This document shows, in pieces, positions 43,501 to 55,100 of a DNA stretch of 64,000 nt (position 1 is the stretch's first letter; every line of letters starts with the position of its first letter). Under the pieces are notes generated by a model that was not told the DNA's origin, did no database searches, and was given only the letters and a program-made list of their open reading frames with translations. The DNA is from Macrostomum hystrix. Its lineage: Eukaryota > Platyhelminthes > Macrostomidae. Location: the NCBI GenBank assembly GCA_950097015.1, contig CATNEN010000015.1, positions 541,001 to 605,000 of the forward strand, read 5' to 3'. Made by a program: the position numbers and the translations under genes.

Positions 43501-44097
43501 GGGTTGGAGTGAGTCTCAGGGTTGGGGTGAGTCTCAGGCGGAGTGAGTCTCAGGCGGAGTGAGTCTCAGGGTTGGAGTGAGTCTCAGGGTTGGGGTGAGT
43601 CTCAGGGTTGGGGTGAGTCTCAGGGTTGGGGTGAGTCTCAGGGTTGGGGTGAGTCTCAGGGTTGGGGTGAGTCTCAGGGTTGGAGTGAGTCTCAGGGTTG
43701 GGGTGAGTCTCAGGGTTGGGGTGAGTCTCAGGGTTGGGGTGAGTCTCAGGGTTGGGGTGAGTCTCAGGGTTGGAGTGAGTCTCAGGGTTGGGGTGAGTCT
43801 CAGGGTTGGAGTGAGTCTCAGGGTTGGGGTGAGTCTCAGGGTTGGAGTGAGTCTCAGGGTTGGGGTGAGTCTCAGGGTTGGGGTGAGTCTCAGGGTTGGG
43901 GTGAGTCTCAGGGTTGGGGTGAGTCTCAGGGTTGGAGTGAGTCTCAGGGTTGGGGTGAGTCTCAGGGTTGGAGTGAGTCTCAGGGTTGGGGTGAGTCTCA
44001 GGGTTGGGGTGAGTCTCAGGGTTGGGGTGAGTCTCAGGGTTGGGGTGAGTCTCAGGGTTGGGGTGAGTCTCAGGGTGGGGGTGAGTCTCAGGGTTGG
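40580..44097. repeat. giant 18-bp minisatellite (GGTTGGGGTGAGTCTCAG)
   Basis: About 195 units over 3.5 kb, with GGAGTGAGT/GGGGTGAGT alternation and shorter CAGGCGGA variants. The array starts at CTGCAG|GTGAGTCTCAG (40578 onwards), a textbook 5' splice site, and nearly every unit repeats GTGAGT. Long ORFs on both strands (VGVSLR and TPTLRL repeats) come from the unit length being a multiple of three. Confidence 0.98.
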
Positions 44098-44915
44098 AAA
44101 TATGGCAGCTATACCATAATGGCAGCTTGACCCAGACAAAGAATAAATAGTGTTTTGACTTTAAAACTTTTTGCAGCTTTTCTGATATAGAACTTCAAAG
44201 GGCAATTTTCTGGATATGAACTGAAAGTTGTTAGCGAATGTTGTTTGGACAGAGCAGTCTGGCGTACAGGTGCAAAATTAGGGTGATAAAATGGAGTCGA
44301 ATCGATAAAATCGATAAAATCGATAAAATCGGTATAATTTGGAAGAAAAAACGCGTTAATAAACACGGTTAGAAAATAATCAAGAATAAAATATGATCAT
44401 GAACCAGGTTTCATTCAGTACGATGATTTGGTTGCTTTCGCAAAACATCTAGCGCCTCAGAAAAAGTGAGAACGCCGCAAAGCCAATAAATGAAGACACA
44501 GAGTTTTCTGATTGATGTAAATAATGATTTCCGAGGAAGTACATCCCCCAAGACCCGACACAACTCTAAAACTGTTATTCTGGAGTCATTGATCATAGCA
44601 GATAGGCTATGCACACCAGGAGCTGTTGCCCGTAATCATGAACTGTGGTCACATCAAACTACTATTAGTAGACGGATGCGAAAATGTTAAAAACTCGAAA
44701 CTGCAGATTTGTTTTATGAGGCTAAATAGCCATCAGGAATCAGGACAATGCGAAAAGTTGTTTAACAGAGAAAAAAACATCGCGACTAAGAATTATAATG
44801 GCATGAAAGATGAAGTTGGGCGAGTCTCGGATTCATTTGCTCAAATTTCCTGCGTAAAAAGGAAAATCTGTTCGCCTTGTTGTAAACAAATTTGGCGCCG
44901 ATCCAAATTCAGGTC
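44098..44915. other. intergenic, nothing recognised
   Basis: 3' flank of the PHYHD1-like gene. A short run of AATCGATAA units occurs at 44298-44332. Short ORFs carry no domain. Confidence 0.4.
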
Positions 44916-46489
44916 TCAGGCTGAAGCCTTGGTCTCGTGCGTCTGGCCGGCGCCCATAATCTTTCCGACCCCGGCCTGGCCGTGGTCATAGTTGCGTTGA
45001 CGCTCGAACTCCACCATGGCCTCCGGCCGGAAGTTCATCACGTAGCCGCGGCGCCAGGCGTCGCTGGAGTTGCCGCGACTGTAGTGCAGCGTGTAGCCCG
45101 AGTGCAGAGTGCAGTCGCCTGGCTGCAGCTCGCACGGCACGCCTTCGGCCTCGGAGCCGTCGCAGGTGAGCACATGGCAGTTTGGCGCAGCTGATCGGTG
45201 CGGCAGGAGGTCGCGCTTGTGGGAGCCGGGCCCGAACCACATGCAGCCATTGTCCAGCCAGGTGGGGTCCACAGCCAGCCAGCAGGACACGGCCCGCTTG
45301 TCCGGCATGTCCAACCAATAAGCGGCGTCCGCGTGCCACGGCGTCGGCGTGTTGGAATGCGGCGGCTTGGCCAGCAGCATGTCGAAGTCGAAGGACATGT
45401 CCGGCCCGAGGATGCGCTGGGCTAGCAGGCGCAGCCGCTGCCTGGCAGGACAGTCATTTGCCAGGCCCTGCGGGGGTTCGAGACAAGCGCAGGTGAGTGT
45501 GGGATGAGATGGGATCAGGAGGGATGGTATGAGATGAAATTAGGTGGGGATAGGATATGATGGGATTAGGTGGGGATCGGGGAGAGATGGGATCAGGTGA
45601 GGAAAGGATATGATGGGATTAGGTGGGGATCGGGGAGAGATGGGATCAAGTGGGGATCGGGGAGAGATGGGATCAGGTGTGGATCGGGGAGAGATGGGAT
45701 CAGGTGGGAATCGGGGAGAGATGGGATCAAGTGGGGATCGGGGAGAGATGGGATCAGGTGTGGATCGGGGAGAGATGGGATCAGGTGGGAATCGGGGAGA
45801 GATGGGATCATGTGGGGATCGGGGAGAGATGGGATCAGGTGTGGATCGGGGAGAGATGGGATCAGGTGTGGATCGGGGAGAGATGGGATCAGGTGGGAAT
45901 CGGGGAAAGATGGGATCAGGTGGGGATCGGGGAGAGATGGGATTAGGTGGGGATCGGGGAGAGATGGGATCAGGTGGGGATCGGGGAGAGATGGGATCAG
46001 GTGGGGATCGGGGAGAGATGGGATCAGGTGGGGATCGGGGAGAGATGGGATCAGGTGGGGATCGGGGAGAGATGGGATCAGGAGGGGATCGGGGAGATAA
46101 GGAGTCAGGTGGGATCGGGAAGAGTGCATTGCTCAGCAGCGCACCTGCACAAACAGGCTGGGCCACATGATCTGGCAGATGTTCTCCTTAAACTTGGCAT
46201 TCTGCACGGCCTGAGTGTTGCCCAGGTCGTGCCGGTGAGTGCTGGCATCGATGCTGCCGGCCAGCATGCGGCTGTACAGCTCGCTCAGCAGGGCCACCTC
46301 CGATGTCGTCAGGACGCCGCGGACAACGGCGTAGCCGTCCGTCTCGAATTTGTTCTTCAGCTCGTCCACAGGCTGAGTGGCGAGCCACTGCTCAGCGCTC
46401 AGACTGTCAGCCGGCCACAGCACCGTGGCCTGGTGGCTTGTGCCCCTGCGCTGCTCTGCTGACAAAGTGGGCCGGTGGAACTGCGACAT
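44916..46489 (-). CDS. PHYHD1: phytanoyl-CoA dioxygenase domain protein (PHYHD1-like), 2 exons
   Basis: Model: 46489-46145 and 45467-44916; 298 residues, close to human PHYHD1 (about 291), phase 0 junction (GTGCAG|GTGCGC, CCCGCAG|GG). It is an Fe(II)/2-oxoglutarate-dependent oxygenase of the PhyH family. The iron ligands are visible as H160-x-D162 in PTPWHADAAYW and a distal His (237 or 243) in CTLHSGYTLHYSRGN, with the 2-oxoglutarate arginine in WRRGYVMNF. The N-terminal half (VDELKNKFETDGYAVVRGVL) matches the family start. No targeting signal is evident, so a cytosolic enzyme is likely; the natural substrate of this subgroup is not established. The single intron is almost wholly a 27-bp array. 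Confidence 0.88.
45490..46115. repeat. 27-bp minisatellite in the PHYHD1-like intron
   Basis: About 22 units with GATCGGGGAGAGATGGGATC then AGGTGGG. On the gene's strand it forms a long polypyrimidine-rich tract with CTGAT motifs but no AG. ORFs on both strands follow from the 27-bp period. Confidence 0.97.
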
Positions 46490-46629
46490 CTTTTGAGACT
46501 GCGCGCTGCGCTGAGAGCTGCCTGTGGCTGTGGGCGGTCGGGTAGAGTAGGGTCGGTTAGGTGCTGTGCAATACGTATCGGGTAGGCAGAGGGCTTACAA
46601 AATATTCTCACACTCAGTTATTTATATTA

Positions 46630-47046
46630 ATCTTCACTCTATCTCTCACCATCTCACTCCCAATCTTTCACCATCTCACTCCCTATCTCTCATCATCTCA
46701 CTCCCTATCTCTCATCATCTCACTCCCTATCTCTCACCATCTCACTCCCTATCTCTCACCATCTCACTCCCTATCTCTCACCATCTCACTCCCTATCTCT
46801 CACCATCTCACTCCCTATCTCTCACCATCTCACTCCCTATCTCTCATCATCTCACTCCCTATCTCTCACCATCTCACTCCCTATCTCTCACCATCTCACT
46901 CCCTATCTCTCACCATCTCACTCCCTATCTCTCACCATCTCACTCCCTATCTCTCACCATCTCACTCCCTATCTCTCATCATCTCACTCCCTATCTCTCA
47001 CCATCTCACTCCCTATCTCTCACCATCTCACTCCCTATCTCTCACC
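46630..47046. repeat. 22-bp minisatellite upstream of the PHYHD1-like gene
   Basis: About 19 copies containing CATCTCACTCCCTATCTCTC. Differs from the 37640-37812 unit at only about three positions. On the minus strand (PHYHD1 sense) each unit carries GTGAGA twice. Confidence 0.96.
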
Positions 47047-47594
47047 TCATTAGATAATCATTTTCTTCCCAAAATGAAGAAAAGGAAGACAAAGAGAGAC
47101 TCACGACATCAGTAAGAGGCACAGATGATCAGTGCAGTAATAAATTAGCTATTGGTTAAGTGGGGCTTAATTAAAAGCAATGAAATTTTAGCGAACCCTA
47201 GATCTGCAAATTGAACACAGCAAGTATCACCCCAACTAGGTAGTGTTCAACTGAAGAGCAGTGTCAGGCCTTACAGTTTTATTAGCCTGTTCAGGGCCAG
47301 AGTCAGGGCCAGGGCAGAGCTGCATGTGACACAACTGTGAACTGTTTCACTTAATTTCCACTTGTAGCATAAAACAAGATTGACAACATAAAACTAACGG
47401 GTTTAAATATGACAATAAAACATGCGACAGAAAACTGATGACATTCTGAACATAGCAACAGATTTAATAATAAGCTTGAATTCGATCAAAATGTGATAAG
47501 TGCGCGAGAGCTCAATAAAATATTTCCTTTCTATTTACATTTGAAAGATGCTTGGATAGCAAATATATAAGTGAATATGGTTTAGTAGGTGAAC
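47047..47594. other. intergenic, nothing recognised
   Basis: AT-rich unique sequence between two arrays. Confidence 0.4.
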
Positions 47595-48722
47595 TCAGCT
47601 GAAGTATGGGATTTAAGAAACTGGGAGCTGAACAATGGGATTTAAGAAGCTGGGAGCTGAACAATGGGATTTAAGAAGCTGGGAGCTGAAAAATGGGATT
47701 TCAGAAACTGGGAGCTGAACAATGGGATTTAAGAAACTGGGAGCTGAAAAATGGGATTTCAGAAACTGGGAGCTGAACAATGGGATTTAAGAAGCTGGGA
47801 GCTGAACTATGGGATTTAAGAAACTGCATGGGAGCTGAACTATGGGATTTAAGAAACTGGGAGCTGAGCAATGGGATTTAAGGAACTGGGAGCTGAACAA
47901 TGGGATTTAAGAAGCTGGGAGCTGAACTATGGGATTTAAGAAACTGGGAGCTGAAAAATGGGATTTCAGAAACTGGGAGCTGAACAATGGGATTTAAGAA
48001 GCTGGGAGCTGAAAAATGGGATTTCAGAAACTGGGAGCTGAACAATGGGATTTAAGAAACTGGGAGCTGAAAAATGGGATTTCAGAAACTGGGAGCTGAA
48101 CAATGGGATTTAAGAAGCTGGGAGCTGAAAAATGGGATTTCAGAAACTGGGAGCTGAACTATGGGATCTAAGAAACTGGGAGCTGAACAATGGGATTTAA
48201 GAAGCTGGGAGCTGAAAAATGGGATTTCAGAAACTGGGAGCTGAACAATGGGATTTAAGAAGCTGGGAGCTGAAAAATGGGATTTCAGAAACTGGGAGCT
48301 GAACAATGGGATTTAAGAAACTGGGAGCTGAAAAATGGGATTTCAGAAACTGGGAGCTGAACAATGGGATTTAAGAAGCTGGGAGCTGAACTATGGGATT
48401 TCAGAAACTGGGAGCTGAGCAATGGGATTTAAGAAACTGGGAGCTGAACAATGGGATTTAAGAAACTGGGAGCTGAACTATGGGATTTAAGAAACTGCAT
48501 GGGAGCTGAACTATGGGATTTAAGAAGCTGGTAGCTGAACAATGGGATTTAAGAAGCTGGGAGCTGAACAATGGGATTTAAGAAGCTGGGAGCTGAACTA
48601 TGGGATTTAAGAAGCTGGGAGCTGAACAATGGGATTTGAGAAGTTGGGTGCTGGGAGGATTTAAGAAGCTGGGAGCTGAACAATGGGATTTGAGAAGCTG
48701 GGTGCTGGGAGGATTTGAGAAG
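47595..48722. repeat. about 29-bp minisatellite downstream of the PRDM10-like gene
   Basis: Units combine GAGCTGAACAATGGGATTTA and AGAAGCTGG, alternating AAACTGG/AAGCTGG and AACAATGG/AAAAATGG/AACTATGG. Two units carry an inserted CATG. It ends directly after the PRDM10-like stop, so it probably lies in that gene's 3' UTR. Confidence 0.96.
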
Positions 48723-48734
48723 CTGGGAGCTTCA

Positions 48735-49077
48735 CTATGAACTCCTTGAACTAGAAGCAGCAGCGGACGGGCGCCGACCCGCGTCTTGGATGGCGCCCTC
48801 CAGCCAGTCGGCATCGTCAGGCGCGGCAGCAGCCGTGTGCTGGGAGGCGGCTGTGAGCTCGTCAACAATTGCCGAAGCGTCAGCGGCTGCGGCCGCGGCG
48901 GCAGCGGAAGCGGATGTGTACAGCACCGGCAGGCTGGAGGTGCTGACTAGCAGGAACTGAACGCTGGGGGCAACGTCCTGCTGCTGCTGCTGTTGCTGAT
49001 CAGCACCACCGCTGCCAGTGAATTCATGAAGCGCCTGAGTCAGCAAGTCTTCAGAATCGTCGTTAATGTGGCAGGGC

Positions 49078-49114
<37 letters not shown>

Positions 49115-52100
49115 GCGGCAGGCCGCTGGCCAGGGCGGCGCGGATTTGAGCTCGAGTCGGAGGCGCCAAGGCCGGGTGAGCTCGGCGCATGTGCCACGTG
49201 AGCTTCTCCTTCTTGGCGTATTGGCGGGGACAGTGCGGGCAGCAGTGAGCCATGCTGATGACCGAGGAGACCGCGGCCGGCTGACCCGCAGCTGACGGAA
49301 CCAGACCATCGGCTGCAACCAGCGAGGCAACAGCTGTAGCGGAGGAAGTCGCTGAGTCACGTGTCGGGGCTGGCAGCGACTGCGGCAGCGGTCGGGAAGC
49401 TCGAAAGTCGATGCCGTGGGCCCGCTGCAGGTGGCTGTGGCGCTGCTGCTCAGAGCGGAACAGGCAGTCGCACACCGGGCAGGGCAGGGTGTGCGGCCGG
49501 CTGCGCACCTGCTGCAGCAGCGGCAGGTTCAACTCGCTGACGCTGCTCAGTGGAATGTCTGGGTGCACCCGCACCTGAGGGTCAGGAGAACGATGGACTG
49601 GGGTGAGACTGGAGGACTGCAATGAGAACAGGGGATCTGGAGTGAGAACAGGGGATCTGGAGTGAGAACAGGGGATCTAGAGTGAGAACGTAGGATCTCG
49701 AGTGAGAACAGGGGATCTGGAGTGAGAACAGGGGATCTAGAGTGAGAACATGGGATCTGGAGTGAGAACATCGGATCTAGAGTGAGAACATGGGATCTCG
49801 AGTGAGAACATGGGATCTGGAGTGAGAACATCGGATCTAGAGTGAGAACACGGGATCTGGAGTGAGAACACCGGATCTAGAGTGAGAACACGGGATCTGG
49901 AATGAGAACATCGGATCTCGAGTGAGAACACGGGATCTGGAATGAGAACATCGGATCTAGAGTGAGAACAGGGGATCTGGAGTGAGAACATCGGATCTAG
50001 AGTGAGAACACGGGATCTGGAATGAGAACATCGGATCTCGAGTGAGAACATCGGATCTGGAGTGAGAACATCGGATCTAGAGTGAGAACACGGGATCTGG
50101 AATGAGAAAGGGATCTGGAGTGAGAACAGGGGATCTGGAGTGAGAACATGGGATCTGGAGTGAGAACATGGGATCTGGAGTGAGAACATCGGATCTAGAG
50201 TGAGAACACGGGATCTGGAGTGAGAACATCGGATCTAGAGTGAGAACACGGGATCTGGAATGAGAACATCGGATCTCGAGTGATAACACGGGATCTGGAA
50301 TGAGAAGGGGATCTGGAGTGAGAACAGGGGATCTGGAGTGAGAACATGGGATCTGGAGTGAGAACATCGGATCTAGAGTGAGAACACGGGATCTGGAATG
50401 AGAAGGGGATCTGGAGTGAGAACAGGGGATCTGGAGTGAGAACACGGGATCTGGAATGAGAAGGGGATCTGGAGTGAGAACAGGGGATCTGGAGTGAGAA
50501 CAGGGGATCTGGAGTGAGAACAGGGGATCTGGAGTGAGAACAGGGGATCTAGAGTGAGAACGTAGGATCTCGAGTGAGAACAGGGGATCTGGAGTGAGAA
50601 CAGGGGATCTAGAGTGAGAACATGGGATCTGGAGTGAGAACATCGGATCTAGAGTGAGAACATGGGATCTCGAGTGAGAACATGGGATCTGGAGTGAGAA
50701 CATCGGATCTAGAGTGAGAACATGGGATCTGGAGTGAGAACACCGGATCTAGAGTGAGAACACGGGATCTGGAATGAGAACATCGGATCTCGAGTGAGAA
50801 CACGGGATCTGGAATGAGAACATCGGATCTAGAGTGAGAACACGGGATCTGGAGTGAGAACATCGGATCTAGAGTGAGAACACGGGATCTGGAATGAGAA
50901 CATCGGATCTCGAGTGAGAACATCGGATCTGGAGTGAGAACATCGGATCTAGAGTGAGAACACGGGATCTGGAATGAGAAGGGGATCTGGAGTGAGAACA
51001 GGGGATCTGGAGTGAGAACATGGGATCTGGAGTGAGAACATGGGATCTGGAGTGAGAACATCGGATCTAGAGTGAGAACACGGGATCTGGAGTGAGAACA
51101 TCGGATCTAGAGTGAGAACACGGGATCTGGAATGAGAACATCGGATCTCGAGTGATAACACGGGATCTGGAATGAGAAGGGGATCTGGAGTGAGAACAGG
51201 GGATCTGGAGTGAGAACATGGGATCTGGAGTGAGAACATCGGATCTAGAGTGAGAACACGGGATCTGGAATGAGAAGGGGATCTGGAGTGAGAACAGGGG
51301 ATCTGGAGTGAGAACACGGGATCTGGAATGAGAAGGGGATCTGGAGTGAGAACAGGGGATCTGGAGTGAGAACAGGGGATCTGGAGTGAGAACAGGGGAT
51401 CTGGAGTGAGAACATGGGGTCTTGATTGAGTACAAGGGATCCAGAATAAAAAAGGGAAATCTGGAATAAAAAGAGGATCAGTGATGAGGAGAAGTAATGA
51501 TAAAATTTGACACATTATGGATCAGAGAACAAGCAGTTGGAGATTCTGACCGGAAAGCAAGAAGGCTGAGGACAGACACAGGTGGTTGAGCTAGAAGTAA
51601 GCTCGCAAGCAAAATGACAACAGTCAGCAGGCCTGACAGCTCCAGGGTTCAGCTTAGAAACTGGCTGGGGTCACGCGAGTAGCAGAATAACAGCCTAGTT
51701 CATAGTTTAGATAAGACAATCAAAGCTGCATATTCGGCCACACTTAGCAGACACAGAAACCAGCAGGTCAGGTCAAAGATAATTGTTACCTGACCTGACC
51801 TGCTAACGGTAGAAAATTCATATCGGGGTGTAAGCGGAACTGTGCAATATTGCAATGCAATCTCGGCCTTTTTCTCCTCCGAAGCGGCAGCCACTAACCA
51901 TGTGGTTGACAAGGACGCCGCGCCGCTTGAATCCCAGGCTGCAGTCGCGGCACTTGTAGATGAATCTCTCAAAGTCGGTGGACGGCACCTGCGGCACGCA
52001 CTTCGGCTTCTTCGGCCGGCCTGCGGCCCGACAGCCGTTGACATCGCCGACTGCACCGCCCTTGCACCGGCCCAGCCGGATGTGCGCCGTCAGCTTGTCC

Positions 52101-55100
52101 CGCCGCGAGAACCTCCGACCGCAGCCTGAACAGGCCGGCTGCGGCTGACAGGCGCCAAAGAATCCGCCGCCACAGAGGCTGGAGGCTGTGAGATGATCGC
52201 GCAGTCGAGAGCGCTTAGCGAACTGCCTGCCGCAGCCGTCGCAGGCGAGCTGGAGCTGCTGCGTGTTGGAGCCGGAGCCGCCGCTGTGGCAGTTGCGGTG
52301 ATGCCGCTTGGCCTGGGCCAGGCTGGCTGCTCGCCGCTGGCAGATCGGGCAGGGAAATTCGCCAGTGAGCGGGTCGCGGTGCGCCGAGTACTGATGGCGC
52401 GCCAGGAGGCGCCGGCTGCGGCAACGGTGGCCGCAGAGCGGACAGGTCAGCTGACCGAGGCCCTGGCAGTGAGACTTCAGGTGATTGCGGAGGCAGCCAG
52501 TAGTGGGTCTGCAATGGTAAGCGGCATTGAAATAGACCAAATCAACATTTCATCCACGGGAGCAGCCTCAGAAACTTACTTGTCATCATACTCGCACAGC
52601 GGGCAGGTGTGGAACACGGGCCCCGCTGGATCCACGCGGACTCCGTGTCGCTCAGCGGCGTGGCTCAGCAGGTCGGCCTGCCGCGCAAAGGCCTGGCCGC
52701 AGGCGGCGCAGCCGAAATGGCAGCCGACTGGTGGAGTGAGCACTCGTGGCTTAGCAACCGAGTGCGCGGAATTAATGTGACGCGACAGATCGCGAATGCC
52801 ACCCTGTGGGGTAAACAGAACCAATGGGGAGCTAATTAATTTAATTCACTGGTGTGGACTGGGGGGACGCCACACCCACACTCAATTAGCCCAGCTAATG
52901 CTGGTAGATAATGCTGGTGGCTAATACTGCTAGCTAATGCTGGTAGCTAATGCTGGTTGCTGGTAGCTTATGCTGGTAGCTAATGCCGGAAGCTAATGCT
53001 GGTAGCTAATGCTGGTAGCTAATGCTGGTAGCTTATGCTGGTAGCTAATGCTGGTAGCTAATGCTGGTAGCTAATGCTGGTAGCTAATGCTGGTAGCTAA
53101 TGCTGGTAGCTTATGCTGGTAGCTAATGCTGGTAGCTAATGCTGGTAGCTAATGCTGGTAGCTAATGCTGGTAGCTTATGCTGGTAGCTAATGCTGGTAG
53201 CTAATGCTGGTAGCTAATGCTGGTAGCTAATGCTGGTTGCTGGTAGCTTATGCTGGTAGCTAATGCTGGTAGCTAATGCTGGTAGCTAATGCTGGTTGCT
53301 GGTAGCTTATGCTGGTAGCTAATGCCGGAAGCTAATGCTGGTAGCTAATGCTGGTAGCTAATGCTGGTAGCTTATGCTGGTAGCTAATGCTGGTAGCTAA
53401 TGCTGGTAGCTAATGCTGGTAGCTAATGCTGGTAGCTAATGCTGGTAGCTAATGCTGGTAGCTAATGCTGGTAACTAATGCTGGTAGCTAATGCTGGTAA
53501 CTAATGCTGGTAGCTAATGATTTCAGACTCTCGCTAAAAGATACAAATGGCTTTCCTCGGTTAGATTTTTGAGTACATATTGAGTCGCTATTCGAAAACG
53601 TGCTCTCATAAAGCAAAGGGGTCCCGGGGGGGCCTCACCTCAAACACAGCGCAGCAGACCGGACAGTCGATGCGCGCAGCGCAGTCCGCATCGTCTGAAG
53701 GGCCGCAGCCGGCGCATTGGTGAAACCTGAGCAATGCCGGGTGGGGCAGCACGAGGCGGCAGCGGCGACAGGCGGCCTCCAGGCGCAGGTCGAGCAGGGC
53801 CAGCTGCAGGCGGCGACAGAACTCCGCTGGCGATAGGCGAAGCCGGCGACGCGAGCGAAGTCGACGAATCGATTGCAGCTGCTGCAGATCTCCATCTGGG
53901 CTTCTGCCTGTTGAACAGCGACGCCACCGGATGAGGCTGCACCGAGCCGCTGACACTGCGGAAGCCGCCGCTGCTGAAGCCTCGGAAGGCGTTGTCGCAG
54001 AATTCGCCGTTCTCTGCAGCAGGCGCTGGCGCAGCTGGTGCAGGGTGTCCGCAGACACTCGGCTCACTGGCGCGGACACGGAACTGAACTTTCCAGATTT
54101 CAAGGGCCTCTGTCGCTGCCTCTGCGGCTTCTCTGCTGGAGCCGATGCCTTTGAATCGGACATGGGCACGGCTCTGATAGGCGTTAATTGTACAACAGTT
54201 AAAAGTACACAGAAGAGCCAAAAGACTCACAGCAGCAATCCCGTTGGATCTCGAAGTCCTTCTCTTTGCCCTACACAACAGCTGTTGAGCCCGAGCTTCG
54301 GTCAGCGCTTTGACGGAAGTTCGCAGAGAAATCGTCTGCTTTGTGGCTTTCAGCTGACGCACCTCCAGCAGCAGCAGCCGGGCCAGCCAGCGGTTGAAGG
54401 CGTAGCTCAGCTCCTCGCCAACTGCCACCGGGCGAATGCAGCGAAAGTACAGACTGGCGCCGTTCTGATAGGCCAGCAGGTTGTGCCGCCGGACACTGGA
54501 TGGCCTAGATACCGATGCGAACTGTGGAATCGGTGAATGGCGTTGTCATGCGTTTAAGGATACAGGAAGGTCATGAAGATTTGGTTCGGGTTTTTGGGTT
54601 TGGGATTTGGGATTTGATTTGAGTTGCTTGGATTTGAGTATGGTGTTAGGGTTGGGGATGATGTCTGGGATTTGGGAAGAGTTTTGAGATATGGGAATGG
54701 TATCTGGGATTCGGAAATGCTGTTTTGGGTTTAGGAAATGCGTCTGGGATTTGGGAATTGTCTCCGTGATTTGGGATTCGGGAATGGTGTCTAGGATTTG
54801 GGACTAGTCCCTGGGAATCGGGAATGGTGTCTGCGATTTGGGAATAGTCCCTTGGATTTGGGAATAGTCCCTGGGATTCGGGAATAGTCCCTAGGATTTG
54901 GGAATAGTCCCTGGGATTTGGGAATGGTGTCTGGGATTCGGGAATAGTCCCTGGGATTTGGGAATGGTGTCTGGGATTTGGGAATAGTCCCTGGGATTCG
55001 GGAATAGTCCCTGGGATTTGGGAATGGTGTCTGGAATTTGGGAATAGTCTCTGGAATTTGGGAATAGTCTCTGGAATTTGGGAATAGTCTCTGGAATTTG

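Noticed and set aside
40740-44139. Long ORFs VGVSLR / WSESQG / TPTLRL on both strands
   Set aside because: By-products of the 18-bp repeat.
45540-46170. ORFs of about 200 codons on both strands between the two PHYHD1-like exons
   Set aside because: 27-bp array with no stop; it lies in an intron with good donor and acceptor.
49547-51515. Minus-strand ORFs with CSHSRS / LQIPC repeats
   Set aside because: 20-bp array within a PRDM10-like intron.
53640-54230. Alternative frame of PRDM10-like exon 3 (SRAHVRFKGIGSS...)
   Set aside because: It is open but destroys the C2H2 motifs CRRCR and CPVCCAVFE and the in-phase junction to the next finger half.
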